From contig DASTRY010000046.1 in the NCBI GenBank assembly GCA_035760965.1, positions 1 to 55,986 of the forward strand: a stretch of DNA of 55,986 bases, given 5' to 3'. The notes beneath the pieces are model-generated. The model ran no database searches and had not been told where the DNA came from. It saw only the letters and a program-made list of their open reading frames with translations. A program made the translations under genes and the position numbers. Shown one piece after another: positions 25,867-33,596 of the stretch (position 1 is its first letter; every line of letters starts with the position of its first letter). This DNA comes from JADGHX01 sp035760965. GTDB lineage: Bacteria; Pseudomonadota; Gammaproteobacteria; Steroidobacterales; Steroidobacteraceae.

Positions 25867-26634
25867 TCAGGTCCCCTGCTTCTCGGCGTCGGCGCTCGCG
25901 GACGGCGTCTGCGCCCCCATGCTACGCGGCGCGACCGGCGCGGCCTCCGCGCCGGGCAGCGTGATGCCTTCGCGCGCGGCAAACTCGGCGAGCGCCTGAT
26001 CCGCGAGCGCGTTCATCTCGGCTTCCTTGATGTTGACCTCGTTCATGTTGAGCGCATCGCGCGCGACGCGCGCGCGGCCGGCGGCCTTGTTGCGCTCTTC
26101 CTCCACCATCTCGGTGAGGCGGTTCAGGGTGTCCCCGCCGCCCCCGAGATTCGCGACCATGCCGGCCGACATCTCGTGGATCTCCGCCATGGCCTGCTTC
26201 ATGCGCATGTCGTTGATGGCGCCCTTCAGGCCTTCGATCTTGGCGCGCGCGGCGTTGACCGCGACGTCCCGCGCCTTGACGAGGTTCTGGTAAGTCTCCT
26301 CGGCCTGCTGGAGCTGCGCGCGATTCTCGTTGAGCTCGCGCTCGACCGTCTGCAGGCGCAGGGCGTACTGCCCGGCCGGCCCGCGATTGCCGGCGCGCAG
26401 GTGCGCCGTCACTTTGGCGCGCAGCTCCTTCTCTTCGGCTTCGAGCTTGCGCACCTGCCCCATGAGGCGCTCGGCGAGCCCCGCGTGGGCCGCGAGCCCC
26501 TGATTGAAATTCCCGACCTGCTTGCGCAGATTTTCCTGCTCCAGCTCGAGCAGCGCCTCGGGATTACGCTTTTCGACGCCGCTGATGAACAGCGACAGAA
26601 AGCCTCGAACGAGATTGGCGATCCGACCGAACAT
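25867..26634 (-). CDS. pspA: PspA/IM30 (Vipp1) family membrane-stress protein
   Basis: An ESCRT-III superfamily protein that binds and remodels stressed inner membranes. The 255-residue product starts with the amphipathic helix MFGRIANLVRGFLSLFISG, continues as long helical hairpins (ALLELEQENLRKQVGNFNQGLA; VERELNENRAQLQQAEETYQNLVKARD), and has an unusual Gly-rich turn NLGGGGDTLNRL before helix 4. The tail beyond ~215 is Pro/Ala-rich and longer than in E. coli PspA. It is the first gene of a four-gene operon with a fair promoter upstream. No PspF, PspB or PspC is present, so control must differ from the enterobacterial system. Confidence 0.9.
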   Translation of the reverse strand: MFGRIANLVRGFLSLFISGVEKRNPEALLELEQENLRKQVGNFNQGLAAHAGLAERLMGQVRKLEAEEKELRAKVTAHLRAGNRGPAGQYALRLQTVERELNENRAQLQQAEETYQNLVKARDVAVNAARAKIEGLKGAINDMRMKQAMAEIHEMSAGMVANLGGGGDTLNRLTEMVEEERNKAAGRARVARDALNMNEVNIKEAEMNALADQALAEFAAREGITLPGAEAAPVAPRSMGAQTPSASADAEKQGT

Positions 26635-26693
26635 CTGCGCGCCTCCCCACTTGCGGCACCGATTTTGCCCTTAAGGCGGCCAAGCCGGGGCGA

Positions 26694-26722
26694 AGAATAG
26701 AGCCTTCTCGCAGGCGCGCCAA
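26694..26722 (-). promoter_or_regulatory. Candidate housekeeping promoter of the pspA operon
   Basis: On the minus strand TTGGCG and TATTCT are separated by exactly 17 bases, a fair sigma-70-type promoter about 60 bases upstream of the pspA start. No sigma-54 GG-N10-GC element was found, unlike the enterobacterial psp promoter. Confidence 0.4.
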
Positions 26723-26890
26723 ATTGGAGGTCATGAGCGCATTTGTGCCGGTGAACGCCGCGCGGCCACCGGCGAGGTCCGGAAAGCACCATTTGGGCGC
26801 GTCGCTTGCGAAGGCGTCGGCAGCCGCGTCGGCGGGACCCGACGGATGTGAACCAATGGGCAGTGAGGGTGCTCCCAGAAGGGTAAATAA

Positions 26891-27286
26891 GTGAACAAGA
26901 GCTGTGCCATGATCCGCTCGTCCAGACCCCTTTCGAGGATCGCCGCCGTGCTGGATAGGGTGCGGAGATACTTCTCGCCGTTCGAAGTGATGCGGGACGT
27001 AAGTCGCGGCACCTACCTCGAACGGGCGGCCGCCTTCCGCCACAACCTGCGCCATCGCGGCTGCCTCACGACGTACATCCAGCGCTGGCTCGTGAGCGGC
27101 GTGATCGCCTACCTGCTCTGCTCGTTCTTCGACGCGATGACGCCGCACGAGAGCCGCGCGCTGACGGTGCCCGTCGTGCTGTCCGCAAGCGTCGCGATCA
27201 TCGCGTCGCTGTCGTTGCTCGCCGTCTTCGTTCTTTCGTACGCGTACGCGGCGCTGAGCTACTACGCCGCTCACCCGGACGAGTGA
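26891..27286 (+). CDS. Small two-helix membrane protein divergent from pspA
   Basis: A 131-residue protein of unknown function. A basic N-terminal half (~1-65, rich in Arg) precedes two hydrophobic segments: WLVSGVIAYLLCSFF and VPVVLSASVAIIASLSLLAVFVLSYAYAALSYY. The start is GTG 26891 with AGAAGGG upstream; ATG 26909 is possible. It is convergent with acetate kinase and divergent from the pspA operon, with about 255 bases between. Base composition and codon use match its neighbours, which supports a real gene. I do not recognise a family; a link to the PspA system is suggested only by position. Confidence 0.6.
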   Translation: MNKSCAMIRSSRPLSRIAAVLDRVRRYFSPFEVMRDVSRGTYLERAAAFRHNLRHRGCLTTYIQRWLVSGVIAYLLCSFFDAMTPHESRALTVPVVLSASVAIIASLSLLAVFVLSYAYAALSYYAAHPDE

Positions 27287-27298
27287 CGTAAATCGCTC

Positions 27299-28390
27299 TC
27301 AGCGCAGCAGTTGCTGAACCTCGTGCAGGAGAACGAGGTCCTCGCGCGCCCGCACCGTCAGGATCTGCACGGGGCTCGCGCCATCGGAAATGGTGCCTTC
27401 CTCCGCCGCTTCGTTGCGTGCGTCATCGATGAGATCGCTGCCGAGAGCCTGCGAGATGTCGCGCCGGACGCGCGGCTCGTGCTCACCCACGCCGCCGGTG
27501 AAGATCAACATATCGACGCCGCCGAGCGCTCCGACCATGGCACCAACGCCGCGGCGCGCGTAGAGGATGAAGCGATCGTAGGCGAGCTGCGCGGCCGCGT
27601 TGCCCTCGTCCGCCGCGGCGATGACCTTGCGCATGTCCCCCGAGACGCCGGAGACGCCAAGCAGTCCCGACTCACGCAAGAGCGTGTCTTCGAGGACCTG
27701 CGCCGAGATGCCGCAACGAAGCTCGAGATGCAGCAGCAACCCCGGATCGACCGCGCCGGACCGCGTGGCCATCATCAGCCCATCGAGCGGCGTGAAGCCC
27801 ATGGTCGTGTCGACCGATCGGCCCTCTCTCAATGCCGTGACCGAGCACCCGCTGCCGAGGTGCGCGACGATGGTCCGCGCTGGAATCGCACCGCGCTTGC
27901 GGCGCACCCAGTCCACGCTCCACGCCACCGATAGTCCATGAAACCCGAATCGCCGCAGCCCCCACTTGTGAGTCCATTCGGCGGGCAGCGCGTATCCCGC
28001 GGCGGCCTCGCTCATCGTTCGATGAAAGGCGGTGTCGAAGGACGCGATCTGCCGCGCATTGGGAAACGCAGCGAGCGCCGCATCGATACCGCACATCGCC
28101 GGGCGCATGTGCAGCGTATCGAGCGGCACGAGTAGCTCGAGCTCGCGGCGCGCCTCGTCGTCGATGACGATCGACTCGGTGAACACGCTCCCGCCGTGCA
28201 CGACGCGATGACCGACGGCGCGGCACGGCGGCAGCGAGCGCAGCTTCTCTTCGATCTGCGCCTTGCGCCGGAGTGCGTCCTCGGCGTGCCACTCTTCCGT
28301 GCCGCCGTCGATGAAGTGCTCGTCTTCGTCGGAAAACAGCGTCCACTTGAAGGTCGCGGAGCCCGTATTGACGATCAGGATCGGCGTCAT
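27299..28390 (-). CDS. ackA: Acetate kinase
   Basis: Converts acetyl phosphate and ADP to acetate and ATP. The 363-residue protein is slightly shorter than the ~400 typical of AckA. Visible motifs are VNTGSATFKW (phosphate loop, more often GSSS), GHRVVHGG with the active-site region, FDTAFH, FGFHGLS, HLGSGCS, TPLDGLMMATRSGAVDPG and IFTGGVGEH. ATG 28390 lies 7 bases after the phosphoketolase stop, so the pair is an operon in which phosphoketolase supplies the acetyl phosphate. Together they form a short ATP-yielding route from pentose or fructose phosphates. Confidence 0.9.
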   Translation of the reverse strand: MTPILIVNTGSATFKWTLFSDEDEHFIDGGTEEWHAEDALRRKAQIEEKLRSLPPCRAVGHRVVHGGSVFTESIVIDDEARRELELLVPLDTLHMRPAMCGIDAALAAFPNARQIASFDTAFHRTMSEAAAGYALPAEWTHKWGLRRFGFHGLSVAWSVDWVRRKRGAIPARTIVAHLGSGCSVTALREGRSVDTTMGFTPLDGLMMATRSGAVDPGLLLHLELRCGISAQVLEDTLLRESGLLGVSGVSGDMRKVIAAADEGNAAAQLAYDRFILYARRGVGAMVGALGGVDMLIFTGGVGEHEPRVRRDISQALGSDLIDDARNEAAEEGTISDGASPVQILTVRAREDLVLLHEVQQLLR

Positions 28391-28397
28391 CGGCGGG

Positions 28398-30791
28398 TCA
28401 CTCCTGCTCCCGGCGACTCGGACGTTCCTCGTGGCGCTTCGCGCCTCCGCCCCACTTCCAGTCCTTGATCTCGGGCATGTCGTCGCCGAACTTGTTGATG
28501 TACTGCCGGTGCTGAATGAGCTTCTCGCGCATCGTCTGCATGAGATCCGCGGCGCGGTCTTCCACACGCGGAACGCGCTCGATCACGTCCATGACGAGAT
28601 GAAAGCGGTCGAGACCGTTCAGCACCGTCATGTCGAATGGTGTCGTCGTCGTGCCTTCCTCGATGTAGCCTCGCACGTGCATGTTGTCATGGTTCGTGCG
28701 CTTGTAGGCAAGGCGGTGGATGAGCCACGGATACCCGTGGAACGCGAACACGATCGGCTTGTCGCGCGTGAACAGCGCGTCGAATTCTTTGTCCTCGAGA
28801 CCGTCGGGATGGATCCGCTTCGGCTGCAGCTTCATCAAGTCGACCACGTTGATCACGCGCACGCGCAGGCCCGGCAGCATCTCGCGCAGCAGGTCGACGG
28901 CCGCGAGCGTTTCGAGCGTCGGCACATCCCCGCAGCAGGCGAGCACGATGTCGCATTCGCCGCCGTGATCGGTGCTCGCCCAGCGCCAGATGCCGATGCC
29001 GAGCGTGCAGTGAATGATCGCCTGCTCCATATCGAGCCACTGCGGTTGCGGCTGCTTGCCGGCGACGATGACGTTCACCTTGTTCTTCGTGCGCAGGCAC
29101 TGATCGGTGACGTACAGCAGGCAATTCGCATCCGGCGGCAGATACACGCGGATGATCTCGGCTTTCTTGTTGACGACGTGGTCGAGAAAGCCCGGGTCCT
29201 GATGGCTGAACCCATTGTGATCCTGCCGCCAGACGTGCGAGGTGAGCAGGTAGTTCAGTGACGCGATGGGCCGCCGCCAAGGGATGTGCGCGCACTCCTT
29301 CAGCCATTTCGCGTGCTGATTGAACATCGAATCGACGATGTGGATGAACGCTTCGTAGCAGTTGAAGAACCCGTGGCGGCCGGTCAGCAGGTATCCCTCG
29401 AGCCAGCCCTGACATTGATTCTCGCTCAGCATCTCGAGCACGCGGCCGGTGCGCGAGATGTGATCGTCGTTGGGTTTGATCTCGGCCATCATCATCCGAT
29501 CGGTCGCCTCGAACACTGCGGACCAGCGGTTCGAGGCCGTCTCATCCGGGCTGAAGACGCGGAAGTTGTGCGGGTTCGCCTTGATGACGTCGCGGATCAA
29601 CTCGCCTTGCACGCGCGTGGATTCGGCGATCGTGCCGCCGGGGGTGTGCACGGCGACCGCGTACTGCTGATAGGGCGGAAGCCGCAGATCGCGCAACAGC
29701 AGGCCGCCGTTCGCGTGCGGGTTCGCGCTCATGCGCCGGTCACCCTTCGGCGTCGCGCGCGTGATGATCTCGCGCACATGGCCGTTTTCGTCGAACAGCT
29801 CCTGCGGCTTGTAGCTGCGCATCCAGTCTTCGAGGATGCGGATGTGCTCGGGCTTGTCCATCTCGCCCATCGGCACCTGGTGCGAGCGGAACGTGCCCTC
29901 CACCTGCTTGCCGTCGACGATGCGCGGGCCGGTCCACCCTTTCGGGCTGACGAGCACGACCATCGGCCACGTCGGCCGCTCCGTGTTGCCGTTGCGTGCG
30001 GCCGCTTGAATGGCGGCGATCTCGTCGAACACCCGATCGAGCGTCTCGGACATCTGCCGGTGCATGTCGAACGGCTCGTGCCCCTCGACGAAATACGGGC
30101 GGTAGCCGTACCCCTCGAAGAGCGCCTGCAGCTCGCTGCGAGGAATGCGCGCGAGCACCGTAGGACCCGCGATCTTGTACCCGTTCAGATGCAGCACCGG
30201 CAGCACCGCGCCGTCGCGTGCCGGATTCAGAAACTTGTTCGAGTGCCAGCTCGTCGCGAGCGCGCCGGTCTCGGCCTCCCCGTCGCCGACGACGCAACAT
30301 GCGATGAGATCAGGGTTGTCGAACACCGCGCCGAAGGCGTGCTCCAGTGAGTAGCCGAGCTCGCCACCCTCGTTGATCGAGCCCGGCACGTCCGCGGCGA
30401 CGTGGCTCGGGATGCCGCCGGGAAACGAGAACTGCTTGAAGAGGCGTTTCATGCCCGCCTCATCCATCGAGACATCGGGGTACAGCTCGCTGTACGTGCC
30501 TTCGAGCCACGTGTTCGCGACGATCGCGGGGCCGCCGTGGCCCGGGCCGGTGACGTAGATGGCGTTCGTGTCGCGCATCAGGATCACGCGGTTCATGTGC
30601 GCATAGATGAAGTTCAGGCCCGGGGTCGTCCCCCAGTGGCCGAGCAGGCGCGGCTTGATGTGCGAGCGGTCGAGCGGCAGCTTCAGCAGCGGGTTGTCGT
30701 ACAGGTAAATCTGGCCGACGGAGAGATAGTTCGCTGCGCGCCACAGCGCATCGATCGCTTCAAGATCGGGGCCGGAACCGGGAGCGGGCAT
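28398..30791 (-). CDS. xfp: Xylulose-5-phosphate/fructose-6-phosphate phosphoketolase
   Basis: A thiamine-diphosphate enzyme splitting xylulose 5-phosphate (and often fructose 6-phosphate) with phosphate into acetyl phosphate and glyceraldehyde 3-phosphate (or erythrose 4-phosphate). The 797-residue length is right for the family. Diagnostic blocks include LLGHWGTTPGLNFIYAHMNR, GPGHGGPAIVANTWLEGTYSE, FPGGIPSH, GELGYSLEHAFGAVFDNPDLI and the cofactor motif GDGEAETG. It heads a two-gene operon with acetate kinase. Whether it serves xylose in this organism is unclear, because the Weimberg genes bypass xylulose phosphate. Confidence 0.93.
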   Translation of the reverse strand: MPAPGSGPDLEAIDALWRAANYLSVGQIYLYDNPLLKLPLDRSHIKPRLLGHWGTTPGLNFIYAHMNRVILMRDTNAIYVTGPGHGGPAIVANTWLEGTYSELYPDVSMDEAGMKRLFKQFSFPGGIPSHVAADVPGSINEGGELGYSLEHAFGAVFDNPDLIACCVVGDGEAETGALATSWHSNKFLNPARDGAVLPVLHLNGYKIAGPTVLARIPRSELQALFEGYGYRPYFVEGHEPFDMHRQMSETLDRVFDEIAAIQAAARNGNTERPTWPMVVLVSPKGWTGPRIVDGKQVEGTFRSHQVPMGEMDKPEHIRILEDWMRSYKPQELFDENGHVREIITRATPKGDRRMSANPHANGGLLLRDLRLPPYQQYAVAVHTPGGTIAESTRVQGELIRDVIKANPHNFRVFSPDETASNRWSAVFEATDRMMMAEIKPNDDHISRTGRVLEMLSENQCQGWLEGYLLTGRHGFFNCYEAFIHIVDSMFNQHAKWLKECAHIPWRRPIASLNYLLTSHVWRQDHNGFSHQDPGFLDHVVNKKAEIIRVYLPPDANCLLYVTDQCLRTKNKVNVIVAGKQPQPQWLDMEQAIIHCTLGIGIWRWASTDHGGECDIVLACCGDVPTLETLAAVDLLREMLPGLRVRVINVVDLMKLQPKRIHPDGLEDKEFDALFTRDKPIVFAFHGYPWLIHRLAYKRTNHDNMHVRGYIEEGTTTTPFDMTVLNGLDRFHLVMDVIERVPRVEDRAADLMQTMREKLIQHRQYINKFGDDMPEIKDWKWGGGAKRHEERPSRREQE

Positions 30792-30902
30792 GGCGGAGCC
30801 TGTGCAGTGGGGAGGACCGGCGAAGCAGGAGCAAGTCTTACGCCAGCCACTGCGGATCGGTGAAGCGTGGCCGTCACGGGAGCGTGATGGACACGCACCT
30901 TG

Positions 30903-30980
30903 TCAATCGAGCGCAATCAGGGCGCCGGTGCCAACGGCGTGCCCGCGGATGTCCGCGAGCGCTGCGCCGGGATGGCAACT
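30903..30980 (-). pseudogene. Vestigial 3' end of a cobC-like gene
   Basis: Read on the minus strand, the last codons before a TGA at 30903-30905 give PGAALADIRGHAVGTGALIALD. This matches the C-terminus of the intact cobC product next to it (ARAALTDILSYRVGTGAVIALD) at 14 of 22 positions, with strong base identity over the last ~30 bases. Nothing further upstream resembles a phosphatase. It looks like the leftover tail of a duplicated or replaced cobC copy within the 268-base gap between xfp and cobC. Confidence 0.6.
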
Positions 30981-31059
30981 TATCGCCTGAGCGTGGTCAC
31001 AGCGCCCGTCTCGACGCAGAGCTTGGAAGTCTACGAGCGCCGCACCGCCGATGGGCGAG

Positions 31060-31608
31060 TCAGCGATCGAGCGCGATCACGGCGCCGGTGCCGACGCGGT
31101 AGCTCAGGATATCGGTGAGCGCCGCGCGCGCGAGCAGGGTGCGAACAGCGGCGATGGGGCCGCCATGGCTCACGACGACGATGACGCCCTCGGCGGGCAA
31201 TGCCGCCCAGGCGGCGGCGCTGCGCTCGGCAAGCTCCAGCGTAGTTTCACCGCCGCCCGGCCGATACACCGCCGGCTCGTCGAGCAGACGGTCCATTGCA
31301 CTGCCCGTCTCTTTCCAGATCGAATGCCAGCCGCGACCCTCCCACGTGCCGAAGTTGCGCTCGCGCCAGCGGGCGTCGGCGATGGGGGTCAGCTTCTTCA
31401 TTTCCGCGATCCGCCGAGCGAGATACGCCGCGCGCTCGAGGCCCGAATGAACCAGGGCGGTGACGGATTGCATCGCGAGCTTCGCGGCCAGTTCCATCGC
31501 GTGCAGGCGTCCGGCGCGACTCAGCCCGACGTCGCTGCAGCCGTAGCAGCGCCGCGACCAGCGCACGGCCACCTCGGTGTGGCGGACGAGCAGGACTCGC
31601 CGTTTCAC
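31060..31608 (-). CDS. cobC: Alpha-ribazole-5'-phosphate phosphatase, histidine phosphatase family
   Basis: Removes the phosphate from alpha-ribazole phosphate (or cobalamin phosphate) late in B12 assembly. The 182-residue protein has the histidine-phosphatase signatures LVRHTEV at the N-terminus (catalytic His), ERNFGTWEGRGW, and VSHGGPI with the second active-site His. The start is a GTG at 31608 that overlaps the cobS stop as GTGA, so it is translationally coupled and last in the cobalamin operon. General phosphoglycerate-mutase-like proteins look similar; the position after cobS supports the assignment. Confidence 0.85.
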   Translation of the reverse strand: MKRRVLLVRHTEVAVRWSRRCYGCSDVGLSRAGRLHAMELAAKLAMQSVTALVHSGLERAAYLARRIAEMKKLTPIADARWRERNFGTWEGRGWHSIWKETGSAMDRLLDEPAVYRPGGGETTLELAERSAAAWAALPAEGVIVVVSHGGPIAAVRTLLARAALTDILSYRVGTGAVIALDR

Positions 31609-32384
31609 GATGCAGTCGCGGCCAGCAACACGAGAAGTTGCACCGCGTAAACGGCGAAGCCGAGACAGTCGCCGGTTGCGCCGCCGACTCGGCGCATCAA
31701 GAACGGACGCAACCACACCAGAAAGGCCGTTGCGGCCAGCACCGCGGAAAACAGCCGAAGCGGTGCGGCGCTTGCGAGCGGGAGGAGACCGGGCAGCGCC
31801 ATCGCACAGGCGAGCGCGACATCGCGGAAGCGAACGGCGCGGGTGATGAAGCTCGCAAGCCCGGCGGTCGACGCTTGTGCGGGCGGGGTCGTCGTCATGA
31901 CCACTGCGGCGGTCAAACGGCCGAGCGTTGCGGCGGCGATGATGGCGGGCACGGTGAGCGACGCCGCGAGAGAGAACATCAGCAGCGCACGCAACGAGAC
32001 GGCGAGCGTCAGGCCGAGCGCGCCATATGAGCCGATGCGGCTGTCCTTCATGATTTTCCGGACGTGCTCGGGATCGCGGCCGCCGCCGACGCCGTCGCAG
32101 AAGTCGGCGACCGCGTCTTCGTGAAATGCGCCCGTGAGCAGCGCCTCGACGATCAACGCGACGACCACGGCGACGAATCGCGGCCAGACTTGCTCCGCGA
32201 GCAGCATCGTGCCCGCCGCGATCGAGCCGACCCCGGCGCCGACGAGCGGGAACCACGCCATGGCGCGCCCTAGACCGACGCGTACCCCTTCTTCCGAAAG
32301 GCGCCCGACGCCTGGAACCGGCACCCGCGTGAGGAATTGGAGCGCGAGCAGTGGCGGCGCCCACGCCGGGCACTCAGGTTTCAC
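31605..32384 (-). CDS. cobS: Adenosylcobinamide-GDP ribazoletransferase (cobalamin synthase)
   Basis: Joins adenosylcobinamide-GDP to alpha-ribazole (phosphate) in the inner membrane. The 259-residue product shows the CobS pattern: LALQFLTRVPVPG at the N-terminus, AWFPLVGAGVGSI, the acidic metal-binding motif GAFHEDAVADFCDGVGGG, and KDSRIGSYGALGL, with several membrane helices. GTG 32384 is chosen because AGGAG lies 8 bases upstream and the protein then starts just before the conserved LQFLTR motif. A 153-base gap without evident features separates it from cobT. Confidence 0.9.
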   Translation of the reverse strand: MKPECPAWAPPLLALQFLTRVPVPGVGRLSEEGVRVGLGRAMAWFPLVGAGVGSIAAGTMLLAEQVWPRFVAVVVALIVEALLTGAFHEDAVADFCDGVGGGRDPEHVRKIMKDSRIGSYGALGLTLAVSLRALLMFSLAASLTVPAIIAAATLGRLTAAVVMTTTPPAQASTAGLASFITRAVRFRDVALACAMALPGLLPLASAAPLRLFSAVLAATAFLVWLRPFLMRRVGGATGDCLGFAVYAVQLLVLLAATAS

Positions 32385-32537
32385 ATCCGGGCTCCTGGAG
32401 TGCTGGTTGGCGAAATGCGTGCGAGTCGTAGCGCTCCGCAGGCACGCGGAAAGCGGTTCGCGTCCGGCGCGCAATCGTTGGATTCGGCCGAGCTGTTCCC
32501 GGCCGGCCTTGTACCCGCGTGAAACTTCGTGATCGCG

Positions 32538-33596
32538 TCAGTCTTCACGAGCCACCCCTAGCTCGGAGAGGGCGGCGACATCGCGCATGAGCGCTGCGGC
32601 GCTATCGAGCATCGGCAGTGCGACGAGCGCGCCCGTGCCTTCGCCGAGACGCATGTTCCAGTCGAGCAAGGGCTCGAGTCCTAGGCAGGCCAGCGCCGCG
32701 CCGTGCCCCGGCTCCGCCGATCGGTGTGCTGCGATCATCGACTGCATGCACTCGGGTTGCAGATGCCACGCGATGAGTGCGGCCGCTGTCGCGACGTAGC
32801 CGTCGATGAGCAGCGTGGCACCGACCCGCGCGCCCGCCGCGTAGAACCCGGCCATCGCGACGATTTCGAGTCCCGCCAACCCCTCGATTGCCGTCCGCAG
32901 CGGCGCGCATCCTCCGGCGCGCGCAAGGGCGGACGCGACGATCTCGCGCTTCGTTCGCAGCGTTGCGTCATCCGCGCCGGCACCGGGACCGACGGCAACC
33001 TCAGCAGCCACATCCGTGAACAGCATCGTGAGACACGCGGCGGGCGTGGTGTTTCCGATTCCCATCTCGCCGGCGATCAGCACGCGATTGCCGTCCGCAA
33101 CGGCGCGCTCGGCCTCCTCCACTCCCACTTGCCAAGCAGCGTCAAACTCCGCAGAAGTCATCGCCGGCCCCGCCGACAAATCCTGCGTGCCGCATGCAAT
33201 GCGCGCGTCTCGAAAAAAGTCTGGCCCATGGTGCACGCGAGCCCCCGCGACACCGACATCGACGAGCCGCAGGCTGCAATCGTGAGCGGCACTGAGTGCG
33301 CTGCTCGACGCGCGTCCCATCAAAATCGTGCGGACCATGAGCGCGGTGACCTCCGAGGGCCACGCCGATACGCCGCGGGCGACGACGCCATGATCTCCGG
33401 CGAACAACACGAGCCGACGCGGCCGCACCGTCGGTCGCAATGTGCGCTGGATGCGGGCGAGCCGAACCGCGAGATGCTCGAGCTTCCCGAGGCTGCGTCG
33501 CGGTTTCGCGAGGGAATCGAGATGTGCCCATGCCTGCTCGGTGAGCTCATCCGCGGGTGTGAGCGGCCACGGCTTCTCCTGCGCCGGCTGGCTCAT
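32538..33596 (-). CDS. cobT: Nicotinate-nucleotide--dimethylbenzimidazole phosphoribosyltransferase
   Basis: Activates the lower ligand base of B12 as alpha-ribazole phosphate. The 352-residue protein has the usual length and motifs: LDSLAKPRRSLGKLE, LFAGDHGVVARGVSAWP, GEMGIGNTTPAACL, the phosphate-binding GPGAGADD region, AGFYAAGARVGATLLIDGYV, SAEPGHGAAL and the catalytic-Glu motif RLGEGTGALVALPML. The ATG overlaps the cobQ stop as ATGA. No bluB or bza gene is seen here, so the source of dimethylbenzimidazole is unknown. Confidence 0.93.
   Translation of the reverse strand: MSQPAQEKPWPLTPADELTEQAWAHLDSLAKPRRSLGKLEHLAVRLARIQRTLRPTVRPRRLVLFAGDHGVVARGVSAWPSEVTALMVRTILMGRASSSALSAAHDCSLRLVDVGVAGARVHHGPDFFRDARIACGTQDLSAGPAMTSAEFDAAWQVGVEEAERAVADGNRVLIAGEMGIGNTTPAACLTMLFTDVAAEVAVGPGAGADDATLRTKREIVASALARAGGCAPLRTAIEGLAGLEIVAMAGFYAAGARVGATLLIDGYVATAAALIAWHLQPECMQSMIAAHRSAEPGHGAALACLGLEPLLDWNMRLGEGTGALVALPMLDSAAALMRDVAALSELGVARED

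Noticed and set aside
26635..26760. Possible sigma-54 promoter for pspA
   Set aside because: TTGGCGCGCC and TTGGCCGCC were inspected, but neither has the required GG-N10-GC spacing.
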